Below, one piece after another: positions 50,408-58,196 of a stretch of 58,196 nt of DNA. The stretch covers positions 1-58,196 of the forward strand of contig CAMYZD010000002.1 in assembly GCA_947303735.1 (NCBI GenBank), read 5' to 3'. The DNA is from an uncultured Bacteroidales bacterium. GTDB taxonomy: Bacteria > Bacteroidota > Bacteroidia > Bacteroidales > P3. Below the pieces are notes generated by a model. It worked only from the letters and a program-made list of their open reading frames with translations, had not been told where the DNA came from and did no database searches. Position 1 is the stretch's first letter, and the number at the start of each line of letters is the position of its first letter. A program made the translations under genes and the position numbers.

Positions 50408-50460
50408 AAAAAGTAAAAACTAAAAGTGGCATGCAGCCACCTTTTAGTTTTTACTTTTTA
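50408..50460. repeat. Inverted AT-rich repeat, copy 2 (long hairpin)
   Basis: AAAAAGTAAAAACTAAAAGTGGC-ATGCA-GCCACCTTTTAGTTTTTACTTTTT; arms of about 23 bp pair with a single bulge. Same motif as 12384-12450. It lies between two minus-strand genes and could end transcription of neither or both. Confidence 0.8.
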
Positions 50461-50469
50461 GTATTTAGT

Positions 50470-52239
50470 TTAGAATGTTTCGCGAATGACGTTGCCGTGG
50501 TCGTCGACAATCATCTTGTAGTACCAGTCGGGATAGCTGGGTTGCATGGGGAATGCGGGGTTGCCGGTCTCGGTGCGCTCAAAGCGGCCGTCTTTCTCTT
50601 TCTTGATGTTGCCGTCGATGTATTTGACCAGCAGGTAGTGGTCGAGTTTGTTCCATTCGCGCATCATGCGTTTTGCCTGACGGTTGGAGAAGTCGTTGAG
50701 CTGTTCGACCAAGGCGTCGTCTTTATCGGTGCGCTTGGCACGGTCGTCGAAGCGGGCCACTTCTTTGATGAAGCCTTCTTCTAGTTCGGTCTGGACTTTT
50801 TGGAGGTCGACAATCATGTCGGAGTAGCGGCTGTAAACGAAGTTGGTGACGCGGTTGAAGAGCCAGAAAGCGGCGGTCTCGCTATAGGTGAGCATGTCGC
50901 CGTTGCCCTCGCGGAAGCATTCAGGGATTTTGGTGATGCCGCAATACATGGGGCAATAGCAGGTGCTGTAGGTGTCGTCGACGCCAAACCAGAGGATGCC
51001 ACCCACTTTGGAGGGCAGCCAGCCGCGGCACTGAGCGACGAAGCTGAAGCCGGTCTGCTGGGTCGAGGTGGCGCGCTCGTGGACGTATTTTTGTCCATTG
51101 ACTTCGAATCCCATAGGACGCCAGCGGTAGGGGCAGGCGAAGGGGCCGGCGCCCATGTCCTTGCTCATGTCCATGGAAGTACCTTCGTAGTGGTCGCGCA
51201 TCAGGTTCATCACTTCGTGGACGTCTACTTTGTGGTCGGGTTTAATCCAAAGGGGCAAACGCTCAGCTTTGGGGTCGCCCATAGCGTATTTCTCGTATTT
51301 GCGCATTTCGCGGTTCACGCGGTTGAACATGGCATAAACGCGGGCGTCGCAGCCACGGATGCCGCTGAAGGTGAGGGGTGCGTAGGTGTCGGCAAAGCTG
51401 AACTCTTCGTCCTTGCCATTGAACCAACCGCAGGCACGGGCATAGGTGACCACGTCGGCAGCATAGACGCATTCAACCTCGGGTTCGTAAAGGTAGTCCA
51501 TATGGGAGCTGCTGATGACGGTATGGAGGCCTTTGCCTTTGGCTTTGTTCCATTTGGTGCCTTCTTGGGGGAACTGGGTGATGCGGGCCTGGTTGGCATG
51601 GCCGCTGACATAGCCGTCGGGGATGCGTCGTGCCACCCAGACAGCACCGTCGGTGTATTTATATTTTAGCTTTTTTGCTAAGTCGGCTTTGACGGGAGCT
51701 CCACGTTTGCCGATAAGTTCGAGAATCCACACCTCGTTGGGGTCGCAGATGGAGAAGCTTTCGCCCTCGCTGCAGTAGCCGTAGTCGGCCACCATCTTGG
51801 TCATCCAATAGATGGCCTCACGGGCGTTTTTGGCGCGTTGCAGGGTGACGTAGATGAGGGAGCCGTAGTCGATGCCCTTGACCTCGTCCTTCCAGCATTC
51901 CTCACGGCCGCCATAGGTTGTCTCGCCGATGGCCAGCTGGTGTTCGTTCATGTTGCCTACCACGCTGTAGGTGTGGGCGACTTGTGGGATTTCAAAGAGT
52001 TTGCGGCCGCTGTCCCAGTCGACCAGCATAAACATGGTGCCGGCGGGATAGTCGGCAGCCTTGCGGTAGTAGAGCTCGCCGTAGAGGACATGGCTGTCGG
52101 CAGCGTAGGTGATCATGGTGCTGCCGTCCTTGGTGGCACCCTTAGTGAAGAGGAAATTGGTGCAGGCGTCAGCTCTTTGTGCGGCAAACATGCTCAGGCA
52201 CAGGGCTCCGACTGCTAAAATGCGGTTCATTTTTCTCAT
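50470..52239 (-). CDS. C69-family dipeptidase, secreted
   Basis: 589 residues. The signal peptide MRKMNRILAVGALCLSMFAAQRADA precedes the nucleophilic Cys in ACTNFLFTKGATKDGSTMITYAADSH, the N-terminal nucleophile of PepD-type (C69) hydrolases after cleavage. FEIPQVAHTYSVVGNMNEHQLAIGETTYGGREE, FSICDPNEVWILELIG and RIPDGYVSGHANQARI are typical. ATG at codon 4 is an alternative start. It probably cleaves dipeptides in the periplasm. A minus-strand -7 element lies 46 bp upstream. Confidence 0.92.
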   Translation of the reverse strand: MRKMNRILAVGALCLSMFAAQRADACTNFLFTKGATKDGSTMITYAADSHVLYGELYYRKAADYPAGTMFMLVDWDSGRKLFEIPQVAHTYSVVGNMNEHQLAIGETTYGGREECWKDEVKGIDYGSLIYVTLQRAKNAREAIYWMTKMVADYGYCSEGESFSICDPNEVWILELIGKRGAPVKADLAKKLKYKYTDGAVWVARRIPDGYVSGHANQARITQFPQEGTKWNKAKGKGLHTVISSSHMDYLYEPEVECVYAADVVTYARACGWFNGKDEEFSFADTYAPLTFSGIRGCDARVYAMFNRVNREMRKYEKYAMGDPKAERLPLWIKPDHKVDVHEVMNLMRDHYEGTSMDMSKDMGAGPFACPYRWRPMGFEVNGQKYVHERATSTQQTGFSFVAQCRGWLPSKVGGILWFGVDDTYSTCYCPMYCGITKIPECFREGNGDMLTYSETAAFWLFNRVTNFVYSRYSDMIVDLQKVQTELEEGFIKEVARFDDRAKRTDKDDALVEQLNDFSNRQAKRMMREWNKLDHYLLVKYIDGNIKKEKDGRFERTETGNPAFPMQPSYPDWYYKMIVDDHGNVIRETF

Positions 52240-52285
52240 AGTGTATTGTGTTTATTAATTGATAATCTTTAAATGAATCAGTCTG

Positions 52286-52293
52286 CAAAAATA
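52286..52293 (-). promoter_or_regulatory. -7 element upstream of the C69 dipeptidase gene
   Basis: CAAAAATA on the plus strand reads TATTTTTG on the minus strand, matching TAnnTTTG. Confidence 0.55.
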
Positions 52294-52351
52294 CGAAAAA
52301 AATCTATTATATCTAAAAAAGTGCAAGCTTGGGTGATGGTTTTTAGGTTGG

Positions 52352-53272
52352 TTAGTTGGTGTGAGGGCTGACGAAGGTGACTGCGTGGTGGAGGTTTTGC
52401 ACGCGGTAGTGGTTGCTGTGAAGCATCTCTCCATCGATAACCAGCCAGAAGGGGTCGGGGCTGGTCATCTCGACAAGGGTGCCTTGGCGGTATTGCATCA
52501 GTTGTTGGACATCAGGGCGGTTGATATGGGTACCATGGCTATATTCGTTGATGAGGCTGGCGAATTTGAACAGCGACATCCGCTTGAAAAGGTTGATTTC
52601 GATAAGACCGTCGTCGTTCAGTGAAAGAGGGGCACACATGTAGTTGCCACCATTGTAGCGTCCGTTGCCAAGGGTGCAAAGGAGCATGTGGCCGTCGTAG
52701 AAGGGTTGGCCGTCGACGGTCATGCGGACGTAGTTGCTGCGGGAGGTGAAGATGCTGCGGATAATGCCGGTGGTGTAGGAGTGCTTGCCACCGATGATGG
52801 GTTTGCGACGCACGTCGTTGCCTATTTTGCAGACCATGGCATCGAAGCCGAAGTTGCAGACGTTGATACTATAGCGGTCGTTTACCTTCATCACGTCGAC
52901 AGGGTGGGGGACACCCTCAACCAGACGGTTCAAGTCGTTGAAGTCGTCGTGTGAGGCGTAGTACTTGATGTAATCGTTTCCGCTTCCGTTGGCATGGACG
53001 GTGACTTGGACGTTAGGTATTCCGATGATGCCAGTGACGACCTCGTTCAGAGTACCGTCGCCGCCACAGGCGTAGAAGCGTGCCTCATGTCCGGGATGGT
53101 CGTTGCACCATCGGCGGGTCCAAGTGGTTGCATCGCCTGGGGCACGAGTTACGTATATCTGATAGTCGAAATCGGGATGGTCTAAAGCATAGGCCTCCAC
53201 TTTTTGAGTGACTGCAGTGGTGGAGTCTTCTTTTCCAGCACAGGGGTTTACGATAAAAATATGCTTCATCAT
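52352..53272 (-). CDS. Diacylglycerol kinase catalytic-domain (lipid kinase) protein
   Basis: 306 residues from the ATG at 53272 (MMKHIFIVNPCAGKEDS); the track uses a TTG at 53281 that lies inside the -7 element. The DAGK catalytic domain shows NPCAGK, the nucleotide loop ACGGDGTLNEVVTGII, HANGSGNDYIKYY, and the C-terminal beta domain LLCTLGNGRYNGGNYMCAPLSLNDDGLIEINLF. It belongs to the YegS/BmrU/DgkB group; substrate may be diacylglycerol, sphingosine or undecaprenol-type lipids. Divergent from lepA. Confidence 0.92.
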   Translation of the reverse strand: MMKHIFIVNPCAGKEDSTTAVTQKVEAYALDHPDFDYQIYVTRAPGDATTWTRRWCNDHPGHEARFYACGGDGTLNEVVTGIIGIPNVQVTVHANGSGNDYIKYYASHDDFNDLNRLVEGVPHPVDVMKVNDRYSINVCNFGFDAMVCKIGNDVRRKPIIGGKHSYTTGIIRSIFTSRSNYVRMTVDGQPFYDGHMLLCTLGNGRYNGGNYMCAPLSLNDDGLIEINLFKRMSLFKFASLINEYSHGTHINRPDVQQLMQYRQGTLVEMTSPDPFWLVIDGEMLHSNHYRVQNLHHAVTFVSPHTN

Positions 53273-53278
53273 TGCCTG

Positions 53279-53286
53279 CAAAAATA
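53279..53286 (-). promoter_or_regulatory. -7 element of the lipid kinase gene
   Basis: CAAAAATA on the plus strand (TATTTTTG on the minus strand). It lies only 6 bp upstream of the ATG at 53272, implying a leaderless or near-leaderless mRNA if used. Confidence 0.5.
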
Positions 53287-53339
53287 CTAATAATAATTAA
53301 TATGGCAGAAAAAAAGTCGCCCTATTAACAAAAAAGTTG

Positions 53340-53347
53340 TATCTTTG
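53340..53347 (+). promoter_or_regulatory. -7 element of lepA
   Basis: TATCTTTG matches TAnnTTTG, 16 bp before the lepA ATG at 53364. Confidence 0.6.
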
Positions 53348-53363
53348 CATTTTATTTGAACAG

Positions 53364-55139
53364 ATGAAGAATATACGCAATTTTTGCATTATAGCCCATA
53401 TCGACCATGGTAAGAGTACACTGGCCGACCGTCTATTAGAATTTACTAACACCGTGTCGAAGCGTGAGATGCAGGACCAGGTGCTTGACGATATGGAGTT
53501 GGAGAAAGAGAGGGGTATCACTATCAAGAGCCACGCCATCCAGATGAACTATGGCGAGTATACGCTCAATTTGATTGACACCCCAGGCCATGTGGACTTC
53601 AGCTATGAAGTGTCGCGCTCGATTGCTGCCTGCGAAGGAGCCCTGTTGGTGGTGGATGCCACACAGGGCATTCAGGCACAGACTATCTCAAACCTCTATC
53701 TGGCACTTGAGAACGACTTGGAAATCATTCCAGTGATGAACAAGATAGACCTCGATAGTGCCATGCCCGAAGAGGTGGCCGACGAGATTATCGACCTGCT
53801 TGGCTGCAGCCGTGAGGATATCCTCTCCTGTAGCGCCAAGACGGGCGAGGGGGTTCCTGAGATATTGGAGGCTATAGTGGCCCGTGTGCCAGCTCCTAAG
53901 GGCGACCCCGATGCTCCGCTGCAGGCGTTGGTGTTCGACTCCGTCTTCAATCCCTTCCGTGGCATTATCAGCTATTTCCGCATAGTGAACGGGACGCTGA
54001 AGACTGGCGACCACGTGAAGTTTGTCAGCACTGAGAAGGATTATCATGCCGACGAAGTAGGGGTGTTGAAACTGAACATGGAACCGCGTAAAGAACTGTC
54101 GGCGGGCAATGTGGGCTATATCATCAGCGGCATCAAGACCAGCAAGGAGGTGCGCGTAGGCGATACGATTACCCATGTGGGCCGTCCGTGCGACAAGGCG
54201 ATTGAGGGTTTTGAGGCGGTAAAGCCTATGGTGTTTGCTGGTGTGTACCCTGTTGACACCGACGACTATGAAGAGCTGCGCGCCAGCCTAGAAAAGCTCC
54301 AGCTCAACGATGCCTCTCTCACCTTCGAGCCCGAGAGCTCGCTGGCATTGGGCTTCGGGTTCCGCTGCGGTTTCTTGGGCTTGCTGCACATGGAGATTGT
54401 GCAGGAGCGTCTGGAGCGGGAATTCAACATGGATGTTATCACCACGGTACCCAATGTGCAATATAAGGTGCGCTTGACCAATGGCGAGGAGAAGGATGTC
54501 TACAATCCGTCGGGCATGCCAGAGCCGAACAATATTGCCGAGGTGTACGAGCCCTATATCCATGCCCAGATTATCACCAAGGCCGACTTTATTGGACCGG
54601 TCATCAAGCTGTGTATGGACAAGCGCGGCATTCTCAAAAACCAAACGTATCTCACTACCGACCGCATCGAGATTACCTTCGACCTTCCGTTGGGTGAGGT
54701 GGTGTTTGATTTCTACGACAAGTTGAAGAGTATCTCAAAAGGGTATGCCTCGTTCGACTATTACGTCAATGGTTTCCAGCCCTCTAAGCTGGTTAAATTG
54801 GAGATTCTTCTCAATGGAGACCCCGTCGATGCCCTGTCTACTCTCACCTACGTCGATAATGCCTATCCTATAGGTCGTCGCATGTGCGAGAAACTGAAGG
54901 ACCTCATACCCCGTCAGCAGTTTGACGTGGCCATCCAAGCCGCTATCGGTAGCAAGATTATCGCACGCGAAACGGTGCGGCAGGTGCGCAAGGACGTTAC
55001 CGCCAAGTGCTATGGCGGTGACATCACCCGTAAGCGCAAGCTGCTAGAGAAGCAGAAGGAGGGCAAGAAGCGTATGCGCCAAGTGGGCAACGTGGAGGTT
55101 CCCCAAAGCGCCTTCCTAGCGGTACTGAAACTTGATTAA
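53364..55139 (+). CDS. lepA: Elongation factor 4 (LepA), back-translocating GTPase
   Basis: 591 residues from the ATG at 53364 ([26 protein letters not shown]); the track start 53337 is a TTG overlapping the -7 box. Translation GTPase motifs are complete: G1 [10 protein letters not shown]2 region [14 protein letters not shown]3 DTPGHVDF, G4 [10 protein letters not shown]5-like [10 protein letters not shown]. The LepA-specific C-terminal domain includes [39 protein letters not shown]. It lacks EF-G domain IV, as expected. Confidence 0.98.
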   Translation: MKNIRNFCIIAHIDHGKSTLADRLLEFTNTVSKREMQDQVLDDMELEKERGITIKSHAIQMNYGEYTLNLIDTPGHVDFSYEVSRSIAACEGALLVVDATQGIQAQTISNLYLALENDLEIIPVMNKIDLDSAMPEEVADEIIDLLGCSREDILSCSAKTGEGVPEILEAIVARVPAPKGDPDAPLQALVFDSVFNPFRGIISYFRIVNGTLKTGDHVKFVSTEKDYHADEVGVLKLNMEPRKELSAGNVGYIISGIKTSKEVRVGDTITHVGRPCDKAIEGFEAVKPMVFAGVYPVDTDDYEELRASLEKLQLNDASLTFEPESSLALGFGFRCGFLGLLHMEIVQERLEREFNMDVITTVPNVQYKVRLTNGEEKDVYNPSGMPEPNNIAEVYEPYIHAQIITKADFIGPVIKLCMDKRGILKNQTYLTTDRIEITFDLPLGEVVFDFYDKLKSISKGYASFDYYVNGFQPSKLVKLEILLNGDPVDALSTLTYVDNAYPIGRRMCEKLKDLIPRQQFDVAIQAAIGSKIIARETVRQVRKDVTAKCYGGDITRKRKLLEKQKEGKKRMRQVGNVEVPQSAFLAVLKLD

Positions 55140-55165
55140 TAACCTCTCATCAACCCAACAATTTA

Positions 55166-55705
55166 ATGAAACTATATCTCATCATTATTATCCTAGTGGT
55201 TGCTGTGCTGGCGACTATCGCCCTCACAGGCTACATCTATTATCTTCTTACCAAACGCTTTTTCGACAACCAGCAGAAGACTCAAATGCTGCAGATGCGC
55301 ATCGACGAGCATCGCGAAGCGGTGAAACTGGTCACCCCTATCCGTCTTCAGGCTTATGAGCGCATGGCTCTTTATTTAGAGCGTATCAGCCCCGACAGCC
55401 TTGTGTTGCGTTGCTACCAGCCCGGTATGGACACTAAACTGCTGCAAGGCGTGATGACTAAGACCATCCGCGACGAGTGGGAGCATAACCTCAGCCAGCA
55501 GGTCTACGTCTCGAGCGAGGCATGGAATCGTATCCGTCAGGCAAAGGACGAGATGATTGGCGTGATCAACTCGGCTGCCATCACTATTCCCCAAGATTCC
55601 GACCCTACCCGTCTGGCAAGTGCCATCTTTGCCACCACCACCTCCGGTCAGATGCCCACGGCCTCGGCCTTGGAGTTCCTGAAACAGGAGATGCGAGACC
55701 TCTAA
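55166..55705 (+). CDS. Single-pass membrane protein of unknown function
   Basis: 179 residues. A membrane segment at the N-terminus (LIIIILVVAVLATIALTGYIYYLL) is followed by a cytosolic helical domain: IDEHREAVKLVTPIRLQAYERMALYLERISPDSLVLRCYQ, then WEHNLSQQVYVSSEAWNRIRQAKDEMIGVINSAA. The domain recurs in Bacteroidota hypothetical proteins but has no known function. It follows lepA by 26 bp, so the two may be co-transcribed. Confidence 0.78.
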   Translation: MKLYLIIIILVVAVLATIALTGYIYYLLTKRFFDNQQKTQMLQMRIDEHREAVKLVTPIRLQAYERMALYLERISPDSLVLRCYQPGMDTKLLQGVMTKTIRDEWEHNLSQQVYVSSEAWNRIRQAKDEMIGVINSAAITIPQDSDPTRLASAIFATTTSGQMPTASALEFLKQEMRDL

Positions 55706-55793
55706 AAGGCATTTCTACCCCCGTTTCGAGGCTCGACATGCCCTCCGCTTTTGCTGTTGCAATGAATTGTCAGTTTTGTAGTTGAGCGTTTAA

Positions 55794-55825
55794 TTTGGTC
55801 AGTTGGATTTTTTTTTGTACTTTTG
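55794..55825 (+). promoter_or_regulatory. Promoter of the M23 peptidase gene
   Basis: TTTG at 55794-55797 and TACTTTTG at 55818-55825 separated by 20 bp, a good Bacteroidota promoter, 10 bp before the ATG at 55836. Confidence 0.75.
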
Positions 55826-55835
55826 CACAATTATT

Positions 55836-57068
55836 ATGAAGAAATATATCTACTTTACCATACTAGTTTTAATAATCGCACTCCCGAGTGCATTATCAGC
55901 CCAAGAGAGGCCCAATCTCCGCCAACAAAACAAAGAGAAACCTAAAATCTCTGCTGGCAATCCGGGCATCAAGATGAATAAACTGAGGACCACCGACCCC
56001 GCTGACGAGTTCTCGGGAGTGACGGCTGAGACCTATGACAAGAAGCCCAAGAAGGATGCCAAGAAAGAGACGAAAAAGACTGAAGTGGGAGCTGTCGACG
56101 AGGCTGATGACGCTAAGAAGAAGACCCCGGTCAATGAGTCGTACTCCTTTGACGAAAATCCGCAGGACAAGGAGGTTGAGCATGTCGAACGTCCCAATCG
56201 AGCCCTAGAGCGTCCGGGTACTCCCGAAGAAGAGGAGGAAAGGGTGGAAAGAAACGATATCATTACTTTACCTTCCTATGTCAACCCTCGTCAGGACGAC
56301 CCCGGTACCGAGAGCGAGGACGATATACTTATGATGGTAGGCGACTCGTCGCTGGTCCATACCTACAAGATGGATATCTCCGAGATGCAGCCTATCGAAC
56401 TGAAGCTTACCAATCCCGAAGCAGGTCAGTACTTTGTATTTCCTACCCCCGAATACTCTATCCCCACCTCTCACTTTGGCCCCCGTCGCCGTCGTTTCCA
56501 TTACGGCTTGGACCTTGCCATGCACACTGGTGAACCCATCTATGCAGCCTTCGACGGAGTGGTACGCTTCTCCAAATATAATAGCTCCTATGGCCACCTT
56601 ATCGTCATACGTCACGACAATGGGCTGGAGACCTATTATGCCCACCTCTCCAAGCGTCACGTCTCGCCAGGTACCCGTGTGAAGGCAGGCGAGGAGATTG
56701 GCCTTTGTGGCAATACGGGTCGTTCCCGCGGTAGCCATCTCCACTTCGAGATACGATATAATGGCAACGCACTCAATCCCGAGAACGTCATCAGTTGTGA
56801 GACACGTACACTCTTGGCACCTACGCTTACCCTCACCCGCAACTCGTTCCGCAAGGTGGCAAAGCCTGGTGCCACTAATAGTTCTTCTTCCCATCGTTCT
56901 GGTTCAAGCAACTATAGCAGTGACGGGAAATATTACAAAGTACGTACTGGCGACACCCTTAGCCGCATAGCCAAGCGCAATGGTACCACAATCAGTAAGC
57001 TCTGCAAGCTCAACGGGCTTAGAGAGTCATCGGTGATACGCCCTGGTCAGAAATTAAGAATTCGCTGA
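55836..57068 (+). CDS. M23-family metallopeptidase with C-terminal LysM
   Basis: 410 residues from the ATG at 55836 ([23 protein letters not shown]); the track start 55803 lies within the promoter. A charged, probably disordered linker of about 150 residues ([16 protein letters not shown]) precedes a LytM/M23 domain with [20 protein letters not shown] (HxxxD) and the second zinc/catalytic motif GSHLHFEIR (HxH). LysM at the C-terminus reads [30 protein letters not shown]. It acts on peptidoglycan cross-bridges or regulates amidases in the periplasm; intact zinc ligands favour real endopeptidase activity. It ends two bases before trmD, so the two are co-transcribed. Confidence 0.93.
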   Translation: MKKYIYFTILVLIIALPSALSAQERPNLRQQNKEKPKISAGNPGIKMNKLRTTDPADEFSGVTAETYDKKPKKDAKKETKKTEVGAVDEADDAKKKTPVNESYSFDENPQDKEVEHVERPNRALERPGTPEEEEERVERNDIITLPSYVNPRQDDPGTESEDDILMMVGDSSLVHTYKMDISEMQPIELKLTNPEAGQYFVFPTPEYSIPTSHFGPRRRRFHYGLDLAMHTGEPIYAAFDGVVRFSKYNSSYGHLIVIRHDNGLETYYAHLSKRHVSPGTRVKAGEEIGLCGNTGRSRGSHLHFEIRYNGNALNPENVISCETRTLLAPTLTLTRNSFRKVAKPGATNSSSSHRSGSSNYSSDGKYYKVRTGDTLSRIAKRNGTTISKLCKLNGLRESSVIRPGQKLRIR

Positions 57069-57069
57069 T

Positions 57070-57759
57070 ATGCGTCTCGATATTCTCACCCTATTTCCCA
57101 ACATGATGTCTATGTTCTTTGAGGAATCTATCCTTAAACGGGCACAGAATAAGGGCATCGTCGAAGTTGTCTTCCACGACCTCCACGACTATTCCCTCAC
57201 CCGCTACGGCAGCGTCGACGACTATCCCTACGGCGGTGGTGCTGGCATGGTTATGGCTGTCGAGCCGCTCGCTAATTGTATCGAGGGGCTGAAGGCACAG
57301 CGCACCTACGACGAAATCATCTACACCGCCCCCGACGGCGAGATGCTCACCCAGCCGATGGCAAACACGCTCTCGTTGCAGCAGAACCTGATGATACTCT
57401 GCGGACACTACAAGGGGGTCGACGAGCGCATCCGCGAGCATTTCATCACCAAGGAAATCTCCATCGGCGACTATGTCCTCACGGGTGGCGAACTGGCTGC
57501 TGCGGTCATCTGCGACACCGTCGTGCGCCTCATCCCTGGCGTCATCGGCGACGAGCAGTCGGCTCTAGGCGACTCATTCCAAGACGGCCTCCTCGCACCC
57601 CCCGAATACACACGTCCCCCCGAGTTCCGCGGCTGGCGTGTGCCCGATATCCTCCTCAGTGGCAACCATGCCAAGATAGAGCAGTGGCGCTACGAGCAAG
57701 CCCTTCAGCGCACCCAGGAGCGCCGCCCCGACCTCATCAAGGCTATCTCTGAAAAGTAA
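57070..57759 (+). CDS. trmD: tRNA (guanine-37-N1)-methyltransferase TrmD
   Basis: 229 residues, usual bacterial length. Knotted SPOUT fold motifs are present: [57 protein letters not shown], and [16 protein letters not shown] (knot loop), with [30 protein letters not shown] in the C-terminal domain. Methylates G37 of tRNAs to prevent +1 frameshifting. Confidence 0.97.
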   Translation: MRLDILTLFPNMMSMFFEESILKRAQNKGIVEVVFHDLHDYSLTRYGSVDDYPYGGGAGMVMAVEPLANCIEGLKAQRTYDEIIYTAPDGEMLTQPMANTLSLQQNLMILCGHYKGVDERIREHFITKEISIGDYVLTGGELAAAVICDTVVRLIPGVIGDEQSALGDSFQDGLLAPPEYTRPPEFRGWRVPDILLSGNHAKIEQWRYEQALQRTQERRPDLIKAISEK

Positions 57760-57811
57760 TTTTAATGTAAACATTAAATAACAAACCAAAAATAACAAAT
57801 CAAACAAAATC

Positions 57812-58196
57812 ATGAAAAGACTTGTCTTATTATCACTCGCATTGCTGACATTCAGCATAGCAAATGCACAAATCGCCAACGGCCGTATTGGCAATGGCAA
57901 CATCACAATAGCCGGAACCGAATGGACTGACGTCTATGGTATCGACTTCAACAACGACGGTGTACTGGAGTTTCGCCTAAGCGACTTCAGCGGTATCGAG
58001 GGCAATCAGGTCAACGCCTACATCTCGTACAATTGGACCGAAGGAGGCAACAATGTTGTCTCCGACCCCGATGTATGGGACTATGCCGCCGTGCTTGCCT
58101 CTGGTCAGGTCGTTGATGCTAACAGCACTTTCGGCGGATACGGTGATGCCACCTTCCAAGACCTCACCACTGTCCCTGAGCGCATTTTCGTTGGGT
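57812..58196 (+). CDS. Secreted protein, unknown function (3' end cut by window edge)
   Basis: Open from the ATG at 57812 to the window end, absent from the ORF track. The signal peptide is MKRLVLLSLALLTFSIANAQ. The mature part has DVYGIDFNNDGVLEFRLSDFSG, a D-x-N-x-D-G calcium-binding-like loop common in repetitive Bacteroidota surface proteins. More of the protein, perhaps including a type IX secretion or anchor domain, lies outside the window. Fifty-two bp after trmD. Confidence 0.75.
   Translation, partial: MKRLVLLSLALLTFSIANAQIANGRIGNGNITIAGTEWTDVYGIDFNNDGVLEFRLSDFSGIEGNQVNAYISYNWTEGGNNVVSDPDVWDYAAVLASGQVVDANSTFGGYGDATFQDLTTVPERIFVG

Noticed and set aside
50431-52218. Long plus-strand ORFs of 117-289 aa opposite the C69 and ureohydrolase genes
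   Set aside because: Shadow frames of genes with clear signal peptide and catalytic motifs; Val/Ala/His-rich translations typical of antisense reading.
53337-53364. TTG start of lepA at 53337
   Set aside because: It overlaps the -7 box TATCTTTG; the conserved [19 protein letters not shown] begins at 53364.
55803-55836. TTG start of the M23 gene at 55803
   Set aside because: It is between the -33 and -7 elements and would put eleven residues before a perfect signal peptide.

Overview
The window comes from a member of the Bacteroidota, most likely order Bacteroidales. The grounds are gliding-motility gene gldH next to a PSP1/RicT gene, many AT-rich promoters with the Bacteroidota -7 element TAnnTTTG, absence of clear Shine-Dalgarno sites, many SPII lipoproteins, and DUF families typical of gut and rumen Bacteroidales. 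Assignment below order level cannot be supported from the sequence. Most of the window is ordinary chromosome with balanced base composition. Two accessory stretches (about 26.0-40.7 kb and 44.2-49.1 kb) stand out, the first being visibly richer in A/T.

Layout. 1-3.2 kb (minus strand): the truncated methylase gene hsdM, then lptB and kdsD, which work in lipopolysaccharide export and Kdo synthesis. 3.2-10.8 kb (plus): recQ, a hotdog thioesterase, an LTA-synthase-like membrane sulfatase, a GH29 fucosidase lipoprotein and an EamA transporter. 11.0-12.4 kb: two tRNA-Ala genes (GGC and CGC anticodons) flanking a polytopic membrane protein. 12.5-16.8 kb: dapB, an iron/cobalamin-type ABC permease and ATPase, a secreted protein and a CDF metal exporter. 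17.1-24.8 kb: holB, ricT-like PSP1, gldH, a class A PBP, rlmN and a sigma-70 factor, followed by a 53-residue ORF missing from the ORF track and a strong terminator.

The 26.0-40.7 kb island is entirely on the plus strand. It encodes a signal-anchored hypothetical protein, a secreted caspase-fold (C14-like) protease, three related secreted proteins (two sharing a 438-bp block that reads as identical), two paralogous proteins with barrel-like C-termini, four lipoproteins (three paralogous, two of them with nearly identical 3' ends), a 1014-residue tubulin-like GTPase, a Cys-motif/one-TM protein, and an overlapping sigma/anti-sigma-like pair. Gene spacing and ATGA-type overlaps suggest co-transcription. 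It looks like an envelope-spanning system with a cytosolic tubulin-like component and a dedicated transcriptional switch. No system I know has this exact composition.

41.2-44.1 kb holds a YidE/AspT-type transporter without RCK domains and an AAA/PD-(D/E)XK (DUF1703-type) protein. The second cassette, 44.2-49.1 kb, contains a 56-residue protein, a minimal FtsZ-like protein with a degenerate GTP signature, a WYL regulator overlapping it, an unknown protein whose promoter carries a perfect inverted repeat, a vWA protein and a membrane WG-repeat protein. The window therefore holds two different tubulin/FtsZ-superfamily proteins about 5.6 kb apart.

49.2-53.3 kb (minus): a ureohydrolase-fold protein with altered metal ligands, a C69 dipeptidase and a diacylglycerol-kinase-family protein. 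53.3-58.2 kb (plus): lepA, a membrane protein, an M23/LysM peptidase, trmD and a truncated secreted protein. A dispersed repeat family (GTGATTAGTGATTAG.../...CAATTTTCAACTTTCACAGGTCACT) sits between genes, forms stop codons of two genes, and a related element appears as an in-frame insert in rlmN.
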